A DNA stretch of 7,259 nt from an uncultured Flavonifractor sp. (GTDB lineage Bacteria; Bacillota; Clostridia; Oscillospirales; Oscillospiraceae), in the NCBI GenBank assembly GCA_910585415.1, contig CAJUDT010000105.1, positions 1-7,259 of the forward strand, given 5' to 3'. This document shows, piece by piece, positions 1 to 5,499 of the stretch; the stretch's first letter is position 1; every line of letters begins with the position of its first letter. The notes beneath the pieces are model-generated. The model was given only the letters and a program-made list of their open reading frames with translations, was not told the DNA's origin and searched no databases. Both the position numbers and the translations under genes were made by a program.

Positions 1-61
1 CCCGAGGGGCCAATGGCCGAAGTATTGAGGGCGGAGGCTAAAACGGCGGGTAACAATTAAA

Positions 62-161
62 GGGCTTGCAAGCCCCGTACCTCCACCGCCGCCCCTCCTC
101 CCCGGGTCCGGGCCCGCAGGCCCGGTGATCTTTGGTTACTTTCCATCACTGGAAAGTAACC
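62..161. repeat. Cluster of three compact inverted repeats, probable dispersed repeat element
   Basis: Three perfect inverted repeats lie within 100 bp. The first (62-75) is a 14-base palindrome, GGGCTTGCAAGCCC. The second (108-125) has a 7-bp stem CCGGGCC / GGCCCGG around CGCA. The third (134-161) has a 12-bp stem GGTTACTTTCCA / TGGAAAGTAACC around TCAC. The side of the third stem nearer the second (122-129, CCGGTGAT) can also pair with 145-152 (ATCACTGG, one wobble), so alternative folds are possible. A 70-codon open frame crosses the region on the - strand, but it has no ribosome binding site and reads like low-complexity chance coding, so I do not call it a gene. The TTTGGTTACTTTCC-type core resembles intergenic repeats I associate with Oscillospiraceae genomes; that part is recollection and inference, not shown by this single copy. 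The rest of 1-354 shows nothing else I can name. Confidence 0.5.
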
Positions 162-288
162 CGCCGGAGGCAGGACCAGAAAACGAAACGTAGGGAGAAC
201 CGAGGAAGAAGCAAAGCCCCCAACTCGCCAAGAGCAGAAACAAAAAGGAGCGTATGATGTACAGTCCAACCTAAAATTTCCTACAAAT

Positions 289-319
289 AAAAAAGCACCC
301 CCGCTTTTTGGGGAGCGGG
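289..319 (-). terminator. Possible rho-independent terminator or hairpin before the MFS remnant
   Basis: Two overlapping hairpins can form here. AAAAAGC (290-296) pairs with GCTTTTT (303-309) around ACCCCC. Alternatively CCCGCT (300-305) pairs with AGCGGG (314-319) around eight bases. Read on the - strand, the second stem is followed by GGTGC and then six T residues, a terminator-like layout. No - strand gene is visible that would need it, so it may be part of the upstream repeat or a leftover from a lost gene. Confidence 0.3.
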
Positions 320-354
320 CGCGAAGCGTGCAGACAATTTGGAGGAAATTTGAA

Positions 355-870
355 ATGGTTCGGGATAAGCGTAATATAGCGCTCCTGTTGGAAGTCTACT
401 GCTTGCAGGGCATGGTCTTTTACAGTCCCATTGCAACCCTATACAGGCAGGCGGCTGGCCTAGATTTATTACAAATAGGATTCATCGAGAGTGTTTGCCT
501 GGGTGTCATGTTGGCCCTGGAAATCCCCTGAGGCATCGTCGCCGACCGCATTGGGCACCGGCGGACAATCGTAATTTGCGCCGCATTGTTTGCCCTGCGG
601 GCGGTACAGAGCCTGCTTGGGCCGCTCTCCCTGAGCCTTCAGACCGAGCAGGCCCCGGCGGCAGGGCGGGCCACCCAGCTCTCTTGCAACGCCATGCTGA
701 TGGACGTTGCGGCTATGGGCGTCTATCCCGCCTTTGGCGCATTGGCGGACCGGGGCGTGAATGCCGCCTTCCTGCTGGGCGGGGTGTGCTGTGGAATCGC
801 GCTGGTCCTTTACGGGCGCTTCTTTCGGTGGAAGAACAACTCCGCTGGGCCTGGCTGGGAGGGAGCCTAA
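355..870 (+). pseudogene. MFS transporter remnant (in-frame stop plus internal deletion)
   Basis: One reading frame encodes recognisable pieces of a major facilitator superfamily permease. The ATG at 355 sits 9 bases after GGAGG (341-345), so the original start is intact. The first 58 codons give the two N-terminal membrane segments of the family (…YCLQGMVFYSPIATLYRQ…, ending LEIP). A TGA at 529-531 follows, where I expect a Trp codon (TGG) in relatives. Straight after it comes GIVADRIGHRR, the loop 2-3 motif A (GxxxDRxGxRR) that marks MFS proteins. Near codon 80 the frame jumps to what looks like the C-terminal part of the family, with a segment ending in FFRW and a stop at 868-870. The total is only 171 sense codons and four or so hydrophobic segments, against roughly 380-400 residues and 12 segments in the family, so about half the gene is missing. 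The product cannot be a working transporter. The substrate is unknown. Confidence 0.75.
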
Positions 871-925
871 GCCTTCGCCGCGCTGTACATCGTACTCGAA
901 AGACCTGCTAAATCATTGTACCTGC

Positions 926-933
926 CATACATG
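926..933 (+). promoter_or_regulatory. Weak candidate sigma-E-type -10 element upstream of ylbJ
   Basis: CATACATG matches the sporulation sigma-E -10 consensus CATACAnT except at the last base. It lies 134 bp before the ylbJ start. The B. subtilis ylbJ homologue is a sporulation gene under the mother-cell factor sigma-E, which is why I looked for this motif. The upstream -35 is poor: the closest match is GCTAAAT at 907-913, with a 12-base rather than about 14-base gap. No better promoter is visible in the 189 bp between the MFS remnant and ylbJ. Confidence 0.2.
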
Positions 934-1059
934 AAACAGGCATGTTTTTGCCTCCCGCCGCATATCAATCATTGATTTCCAGAGAGGACGGGGCTTCCCG
1001 GCCCCTGGAGGCGGAAAAAGCGCTCCCTTTGACTGAACGGGGCGCTGGAGGTGTTGAAC

Positions 1060-2247
1060 ATGGCGCGGCTGCTGGGAAAACAGTGGGTACGGGATATGCT
1101 GCTGGGACTGGGATTGCTGTGCGCCACACTGGCGCTGATGCTCTATCCGCAGGAGTCCATGCAGGCGGCCAGGGACGGTCTGGCCCTGTGCGGCAATGTG
1201 ATTATTCCCTCGCTGTTCCCCTTTTTTGTGCTGTCCTCCCTGGTGGTGGAACTGGGGCTGGCGGGCTATCTGGGGCGGATGCTGGAGGGGGTTATGCGGC
1301 CCCTGTTCAACGTGAGCGGCGTGTGTGCCTCAGCCTTTGCCCTGGGCTTTGTGGGGGGCTACCCGGTGGGGGCCAGGACGGCCATCGACCTCTATCAAAA
1401 AGGGATGTGTACCAGGACCGAGGCGGAACGGCTTCTGGCCTTTTGCAACAACTCCGGTCCGGCCTTCATTCTGGGCGTGGTGGGCGCGGGAGTGTTCGCC
1501 AGCAGCCGGGTGGGGGTGCTGCTCTATCTGGCCCATGCGCTGGCCTCCGCGTGCATCGGGGTGCTGTTCCGCTTCTACAAGGCCGCTCCCGGCGGACAGA
1601 AGGCCCAGCCCCGGCCACAGCCGCAGTTCCATGCCCAGCGGTTTTCCACCGCCTTTACCGGCTCCATTAAGAGTTCCTTTCTCTCCACCCTGAACATCTG
1701 CGCTTTTGTCATCTTTTTTACGGTGGTCATCAAGCTGCTCGTTCTGTCGGGCTTTCTGCCCGGTCTGGCCCATGTGCTGGGGGTACTTCTGGCCCCGCTG
1801 GGCTTCCATCAGGCGTGGGCGGAGCGGCTGCTCACGGGAATGATTGAGCTGTCCTCCGGGGTGTGGAGTCTGGCGGGTGAGGGGGCCCTGACCGGGCGCA
1901 TATCCATGGCGGCCTTCATGCTGGGCTGGGCAGGGGTGTCCGTCCATTGTCAGGTACTCTCCTTCATTGGGGACAGCGGCCTGTCCGTAGGGACCTATCT
2001 GGTGGGGAAATTTCTCCACGGGGGCCTGTCGGCGCTTTTTGCGGCGGGGCTGGCGCGGGTGGTGGCGCTGGAGGCCCCGGTAGCCGACTATCTGGCCGAG
2101 CAGGTGGACAGCATTGCCGCCCTGGATTTTCACACCGCTCTGACCATTTCCATTGTCTGCGCCTGGGTTCTGTTTCTGCTTTTTTTGCTGGCAGCGGCGG
2201 CGGCCCTGGGAAAAGGGGGTGGAAAGAAGCGGAAGAATGTGATATGA
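1060..2247 (+). CDS. ylbJ: Sporulation integral membrane protein YlbJ-like (nucleoside-recognition/Gate family)
   Basis: The product is a 395-residue polytopic membrane protein of the YlbJ/SpmA type, with two Gate (nucleoside recognition) halves. An N-terminal membrane segment (about 13-29) is followed by the family signature IIPSLFPFFVLSSLV (48-62), then GGYPVGA (99-105) and FCNNSGPAF (128-136). A hydrophilic, Pro/Gln-rich loop near 170-190 separates the second half, which ends in a long hydrophobic segment and a basic tail. The length fits the family (about 400). I chose ATG 1060 because GGAGG at 1047-1051 lies 8 bases upstream; GTG 1051 overlaps that site. YlbJ in B. subtilis is needed for proper spore formation and is thought to act in the mother cell; the transported molecule, if any, is not established to my knowledge. 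It is followed after 31 bp by a small cysteine-rich gene, probably in the same operon. The family call is firm; equivalence to YlbJ rather than a close paralogue is an inference. Confidence 0.85.
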   Translation: MARLLGKQWVRDMLLGLGLLCATLALMLYPQESMQAARDGLALCGNVIIPSLFPFFVLSSLVVELGLAGYLGRMLEGVMRPLFNVSGVCASAFALGFVGGYPVGARTAIDLYQKGMCTRTEAERLLAFCNNSGPAFILGVVGAGVFASSRVGVLLYLAHALASACIGVLFRFYKAAPGGQKAQPRPQPQFHAQRFSTAFTGSIKSSFLSTLNICAFVIFFTVVIKLLVLSGFLPGLAHVLGVLLAPLGFHQAWAERLLTGMIELSSGVWSLAGEGALTGRISMAAFMLGWAGVSVHCQVLSFIGDSGLSVGTYLVGKFLHGGLSALFAAGLARVVALEAPVADYLAEQVDSIAALDFHTALTISIVCAWVLFLLFLLAAAAALGKGGGKKRKNVI

Positions 2248-2278
2248 TAAAAAAGAGAAAACGATGGGAGGGTGTGCC

Positions 2279-2488
2279 ATGCTCTTTCAAAAAAATATCG
2301 AGCCCCATTGCACTTACTGCGCCAAGGGAACCCAGCTGGAGGGGGGGAAAATCCTCTGCGGACGGCGGGGAGTGGTCAGCCCGGAGTGGAGCTGCCGCTC
2401 CTTCAAATACGATCCCCTCAAGCGGGTGCCTCCCGCGCCTGCGGCGCTGGATTTCAGCAGGCTCAAGGATGAGGATTTTACCCTGTGA
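2279..2488 (+). CDS. Small conserved four-cysteine protein, function unknown
   Basis: This is a 69-residue protein with CxxC at 11-14 and further cysteines at 27 and 39. The spacing (C-x2-C-x12-C-x11-C) would suit a small zinc-ribbon-like fold or another metal site. The stretch FKYDPLKRVPPAP (42-54) follows and then an acidic end (LKDEDFTL). I recognise this layout (CxxC, later Cys pair, FxYDPLKRxPP, acidic tail) as a short conserved hypothetical protein of Clostridia, but know of no assigned function. ATG 2279 is preferred over the in-frame ATG 2264 because GGAGG at 2268-2272 lies 6 bases before 2279 and would be inside the coding region of the longer form. There is no signal peptide or membrane segment, so it should be cytoplasmic. 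It begins 31 bp after ylbJ on the same strand, so co-transcription is likely; that suggests, without proving, a link to sporulation. Confidence 0.8.
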   Translation: MLFQKNIEPHCTYCAKGTQLEGGKILCGRRGVVSPEWSCRSFKYDPLKRVPPAPAALDFSRLKDEDFTL

Positions 2489-2491
2489 CAA

Positions 2492-2523
2492 ACCGGGCGT
2501 TTTGCTTTGGCAGAGCGCCCGGT
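2492..2523 (+). other. Stem-loop just after the small cysteine-rich gene
   Basis: ACCGGGCG (2492-2499) pairs with CGCCCGGT (2516-2523). The stem can be extended inward with wobble pairs to a six-base loop (2505-2510), giving up to 14 bp. It begins three bases after the stop codon. No T run follows on the + strand, so it is not a standard terminator by itself. It may protect the mRNA 3' end or assist the next hairpin. Confidence 0.5.
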
Positions 2524-2537
2524 CAGCTTGGCGAAGC

Positions 2538-2569
2538 CGTCCTGGCGGGATTGTCTGTCAGGACGTTTT
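2538..2569 (+). terminator. Probable rho-independent terminator of the ylbJ operon
   Basis: CGTCCTG (2538-2544) pairs with CAGGACG (2559-2565). Four more inner pairs, two of them G-T, leave a six-base loop, and TTTT (2566-2569) follows directly. It sits about 50 bp after the last + strand stop codon and is oriented to end ylbJ and the small gene. The T run is short, so efficiency may be modest. Confidence 0.55.
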
Positions 2570-2578
2570 CATAGCAAA

Positions 2579-2614
2579 CAAAGGCCCGAAACGGAATCCC
2601 GTTTCGGGCCTTTG
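2579..2614 (-). terminator. Strong rho-independent terminator of the MCP gene (possibly bidirectional)
   Basis: A perfect 16-bp stem, CAAAGGCCCGAAACGG (2579-2594) with CCGTTTCGGGCCTTTG (2599-2614), closes over AATC. On the - strand it starts 14 bases after the MCP stop codon and runs into TTTGCTATG, so the 3' side reads CCTTTGTTTGC. It also lies in the path of any + strand readthrough from the ylbJ operon and may act in both directions. Confidence 0.8.
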
Positions 2615-2628
2615 GCCTGTCTATTTGG

Positions 2629-4281
2629 TTATCCCTGCTTCAGATGGAAGCGGCGAATCTGTTCCTGAAGGAGACGGACCTGCTCAAAGAGCTCGGTGCT
2701 GACGGCGGCAGATTCCTCGCTGCTGGCGGAGTTGGTCTGGACCACCGAGGAAATCTGGCCGATGCCCTCGGTGACCTGGGCGATGGATTCCGCCTCGCTG
2801 TGGACGGCCTCGGCAATCTCGCCGATGGCGTTATTGGAGCGGACCACCAGTTCCAAGGTGCGCTCCAGAGTCTTGGAGACTTCATCCACAATCTTGCTGC
2901 CCCGCTCCGCCGCCTGGACGGAGTTCTCAATGAGCTCCTTGGTGGCCTTGGCCGCCTGGTCGGACTGGGTGGCAAGACTGCGGACCTCGCTGGATACCAC
3001 GGCGAAGCCCTTGCCGGCCTCACCGGCCCGCGCCGCCTCTACCGCCGCGTTCAGGGAGAGAATGTTGGTCTGGAAGGCGATATCTTCGATGGTCTTGATG
3101 ATTTTTCCAATCTCCTGGGAGGCGTCGGTGATGTCCACCATAGCGGCCACCATCTGCTTCATCTGCTCCCCGCTGAGGGTCACCTGCTCGCCGGTGAGGC
3201 GGGCGTTCTCCTGGGCGCTGGAGGCCGACTGGACGTTGTGCTCGGCGCTCTTGGACAGGTCGTCCAGGGTGGCGTACAGCTGCTGTACGGCGCTGGCCTG
3301 CTCCGTGGCCCCCTGGGCCAGGGCCTGGGCCCCGCTGGAGAGCTGCTCGGCGTTGTCGGAGACCTTGTGCTCGGCCTGATTGATTTGGGCCAGGGCGTCG
3401 GAGATGGTAACGGTGAAGCTGGAAATGGACTGCTCGATGGTGCGGAAGTCCCCGATGTACTCGGCGGAGGTGCCCACATCAAAGTTCCCCTGGGAGAGCT
3501 CCTGCATGATGCGGTTGATGTCCTCCACATAGCTGTGAATCTGAGACATGGACTTCTTGAGGGCCAGGGCCAGATCCCCAAGCTCGTTGTCCGCGCTGTA
3601 GGGGATGCTGAAATCCAGACGGCCCTGCTGGAGGGGCTCGCTGCACTGGGTGATGGTGAGAATGGGGGCCACAATGTGCTTGAGCACATAGAGCACCAGA
3701 CTGACCAGACAAATCAGCGCCAGGGCCAGACCGACGATGGAGGTGCCGTGCATAATCTTGATGGTGAGCGCCATGCTGGCGGAGCTCTCGTCCTTCAGGG
3801 TGCTCCCACGGTCCACCACCTGGTCCAGCAGGCCCACCAGTGTGGTGAGATTGCCCAGGATGGTCTCCTGATAATAGCCCTGCGCTTGGGTGGGATTGGA
3901 GGCCATCAGGTCCAGGACGTACTGGGCAGACTCATGAAGCTCCTTGTGCAGGGGCTCCAGCTGACTGCGCAGCTGGTCGATGGTGGCGTCGTCCATGCCG
4001 GCCTCTCCGTAGAGCCACTGGCCCAGCACGCAGGTGGTGGGGTCCTTGCTGCCGGTGAACTCGGTACCGGCATACAGGGCGTTGCTCAGATTGCTGGCCC
4101 ACTTGTAATGGGCCACCTCGGCGGTCAGCGCCCGGTCCAGCACAGCGCTGGCCTGAATGCTGCGCTCCTGGGTTCGGTCTATCCGAACGATGTTGATCGT
4201 AATCATGACACTGAATAGAAGCACCGACGCCAGGGCGGCGATAACCCGGATGCCGACCATTGTTTTGATGCTCTTGCGCAT
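2629..4281 (-). CDS. Methyl-accepting chemotaxis protein with extracytoplasmic CZB-like zinc-binding sensor domain
   Basis: This 550-residue transmembrane chemoreceptor signals to CheA/CheW. TM1 is at about 11-32 and TM2 at about 180-200. Between them, the helical sensor region carries His58 (HYKW), Cys84 in C-V-L-G-Q-W-L (84-90), His112 and His116. This is the His/Cys/His/His pattern and C-x-L-G-x-W motif of the CZB zinc-binding domain. A HAMP domain follows (about 201-253, Pro206 and NELG 232-235), with a second HAMP-like linker near 255-300. The cytoplasmic coiled-coil has the conserved hairpin tip around 400-436 (IAFQTNILSLNAAVEAARAGEAGKGFAVV), where CheA and CheW bind. No CheR-tethering pentapeptide is present at the C terminus (ends HLKQG). 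The start at 4281 has GAGAGG only 2 bases upstream, but AAAGAGG 10 bases upstream is better placed. It lies 129 bp after cheB and ends at its own terminator, so it may have its own promoter. Zinc or oxidant sensing is inferred from CZB relatives. Confidence 0.93.
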   Translation of the reverse strand: MRKSIKTMVGIRVIAALASVLLFSVMITINIVRIDRTQERSIQASAVLDRALTAEVAHYKWASNLSNALYAGTEFTGSKDPTTCVLGQWLYGEAGMDDATIDQLRSQLEPLHKELHESAQYVLDLMASNPTQAQGYYQETILGNLTTLVGLLDQVVDRGSTLKDESSASMALTIKIMHGTSIVGLALALICLVSLVLYVLKHIVAPILTITQCSEPLQQGRLDFSIPYSADNELGDLALALKKSMSQIHSYVEDINRIMQELSQGNFDVGTSAEYIGDFRTIEQSISSFTVTISDALAQINQAEHKVSDNAEQLSSGAQALAQGATEQASAVQQLYATLDDLSKSAEHNVQSASSAQENARLTGEQVTLSGEQMKQMVAAMVDITDASQEIGKIIKTIEDIAFQTNILSLNAAVEAARAGEAGKGFAVVSSEVRSLATQSDQAAKATKELIENSVQAAERGSKIVDEVSKTLERTLELVVRSNNAIGEIAEAVHSEAESIAQVTEGIGQISSVVQTNSASSEESAAVSTELFEQVRLLQEQIRRFHLKQG

Positions 4282-4332
4282 AACCTCTCAGCCTCTTTCT
4301 TCTAATCATCAAATATTATGGGAGCCTTCAAG

Positions 4333-4354
4333 GGGCGGTCCGGCCGGACTGCCC
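4333..4354. promoter_or_regulatory. Palindrome in the cheB-MCP gap, possible operator
   Basis: GTCCGGCCGGAC (4338-4349) is a perfect 12-base palindrome. Flanking pairs (G-T, C-G, then G-C) extend it to an imperfect inverted repeat over 4333-4354. It lies about 50-70 bp upstream of the MCP start on the - strand. A second short hairpin, GGGCGG / CCGCCC, lies at 4386-4402, just after the cheB stop. Neither is followed by a T run in either direction, so they are not typical terminators. The palindrome could bind a dimeric regulator or be an RNA hairpin in the leader. I see no convincing promoter in this 129-bp gap, including no sigma-D-type motility promoter. Confidence 0.25.
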
Positions 4355-4410
4355 AATCTTTTGTGCAGGAGCTCACACAGCGGATGGGCGGAAGGGCCGC
4401 CCCTCGCTGC

Positions 4411-5478
4411 TCAGGTCAGAGTTTTCAGGTGGCGAAGCAGGACGTTGGCGATGTTCTCGCAGGAAGCCTGGGTAGCGACGGCGCCGATTTTTGCGGCCAC
4501 GCCGGGCATACCGTAGACCACCGAGGATTCCTTGTCCTGACCGATGGTGTACGCGCCCTTTTTGCGCATAGCCAGCAGACCGGCGGCCCCGTCCTGACCC
4601 ATACCGGTCATGATAATCCCCACCATTTTGCAGCTGACCACCTCGGCCATGGAGTGGAACAGGGCGTCCACCGAGGGGCGGTGCCCGCTGATTTTCTCAC
4701 CGGGGGAGCAGTTGACGGTGTACCGGCTGCCGATGCGGACCACCCGGCACTGAAGGTCGGCGGGGGCCACCAGGGCCAGACCCCGATGGAGCTCGTCGCC
4801 GCTCTGGGCCTCCCGTACCTCCATGCGGCACAGGCGGTTGAGCCGGTCGGCGTACATCTTGGTAAAGCCGGGGGGCATGTGCTGGACAATGACAATGGGG
4901 GGCACGTCCTCCGGCAGGCGCTTCATAACCTCCAATGTGGCCTCGGTGCCGCCGGTGGAGGCCCCCAGGCCGATGAGGACCCGGTCCAGGGCCGTGCCGG
5001 CGCCCAGAGGGGCGGCAGGGGCCGCCGGGACCCCGCCCGCCCGCCCCGGAACTGCGGGAGCGCCCGGTATGGGCCGCACCCGGGCGGAGGCCGCCATAAT
5101 CACCTTTTGGCACAGCGCGGACAGGAAGGCGTCGGTGTTCTGCTGCTCGTCGGGCTTGCGGACGAAATCCACCGCACCTGCGGCCAGGGCGTCGAATACC
5201 TTCAGGTTCAGGGAGGACACCAGGATTACCGGCAGGGGATGGGTGGGCAGGTACTGCTTGAGAAAGTCAATGCCGTTGAGGGCGGGCATCTCCACGTCCA
5301 GGGTCATAACGTCGGGCTTGAGGGCGGGCAGCTTGGCCTTGGCGTCCAAGGCGTTGACCGCAAAGCCCACGACCTCGATCCTCGGATGGGCGGACAGACC
5401 CTTAATCAGCATACTGCGGGCCAGCATGGAGTCGTCCACCACCAGGACGCGGATTTTCTTATTCGTCTGAGTAGTGAT
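4411..5478 (-). CDS. cheB: CheB: chemotaxis response regulator, receptor methylesterase/glutamine deamidase (ATC at expected start)
   Basis: CheB removes methyl groups from receptor glutamates and deamidates glutamines; phosphorylation by CheA activates it. Numbering a 355-residue product from 5478, the receiver domain (about 8-125) has the acidic pair Asp15-Asp16, phospho-acceptor Asp61 (TLDVEMP), Ser88/Ser89 and Lys108 (RKP). A Pro/Ala/Gly-rich linker (about 133-162) leads to the methylesterase domain, with Ser174 (GASTGGTEA), His200 (VQHMPPGF) and Asp296 (MTGMGQDGA) as the catalytic triad. The start is odd. AAGGAGG (5487-5493) is followed after 8 bases by ATC (5476-5478), then TTQTNKKIRVLVVDDS, an ordinary CheB N terminus. 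The first usable GTG (5442) lacks a ribosome binding site and would delete the core first beta strand; the first ATG (5427) lies beyond the acidic pair. I therefore place the start at ATC. It begins 21 nt after cheR in the same transcription unit. Confidence 0.9.
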   Translation of the reverse strand: MTTQTNKKIRVLVVDDSMLARSMLIKGLSAHPRIEVVGFAVNALDAKAKLPALKPDVMTLDVEMPALNGIDFLKQYLPTHPLPVILVSSLNLKVFDALAAGAVDFVRKPDEQQNTDAFLSALCQKVIMAASARVRPIPGAPAVPGRAGGVPAAPAAPLGAGTALDRVLIGLGASTGGTEATLEVMKRLPEDVPPIVIVQHMPPGFTKMYADRLNRLCRMEVREAQSGDELHRGLALVAPADLQCRVVRIGSRYTVNCSPGEKISGHRPSVDALFHSMAEVVSCKMVGIIMTGMGQDGAAGLLAMRKKGAYTIGQDKESSVVYGMPGVAAKIGAVATQASCENIANVLLRHLKTLT

Positions 5479-5493
5479 AGCGAAAACCTCCTT
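5476..5493 (-). promoter_or_regulatory. cheB ribosome binding site with ATC in the start position
   Basis: On the - strand AAGGAGG, a near-perfect anti-16S match, occupies 5487-5493. The 8-base spacer TTTTCGCT leads to ATC at 5476-5478. An in-frame TAA (5500-5502, the cheR stop) closes the frame upstream, and no ATG, GTG or TTG occurs between that stop and GTG 5442. The site therefore points to ATC as the start, or as a mutated ATG. Confidence 0.75.
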
Positions 5494-5499
5494 AGAAGG

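Noticed and set aside
57..269. 70-codon open frame on the - strand
   Set aside because: It covers the inverted-repeat cluster, has no ribosome binding site, and its translation is unlike any family I know. It is better explained as repeat DNA.
246..273. Tiny + strand frame (MMYSPT) after AAGGAG, as a possible leader peptide
   Set aside because: Only six codons, with no downstream attenuator logic and only a broken gene next to it. Chance is the simpler explanation.
529..531. TGA in the MFS frame as a recoded (selenocysteine or readthrough) codon
   Set aside because: The adjoining protein also lacks about half of the family's length, and Trp (TGG) is the expected residue, so a nonsense mutation in a decaying gene fits better.
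2629..2660. MCP lacking a C-terminal CheR-binding pentapeptide
   Set aside because: Most receptors outside the enteric group lack it, so it is not unusual.
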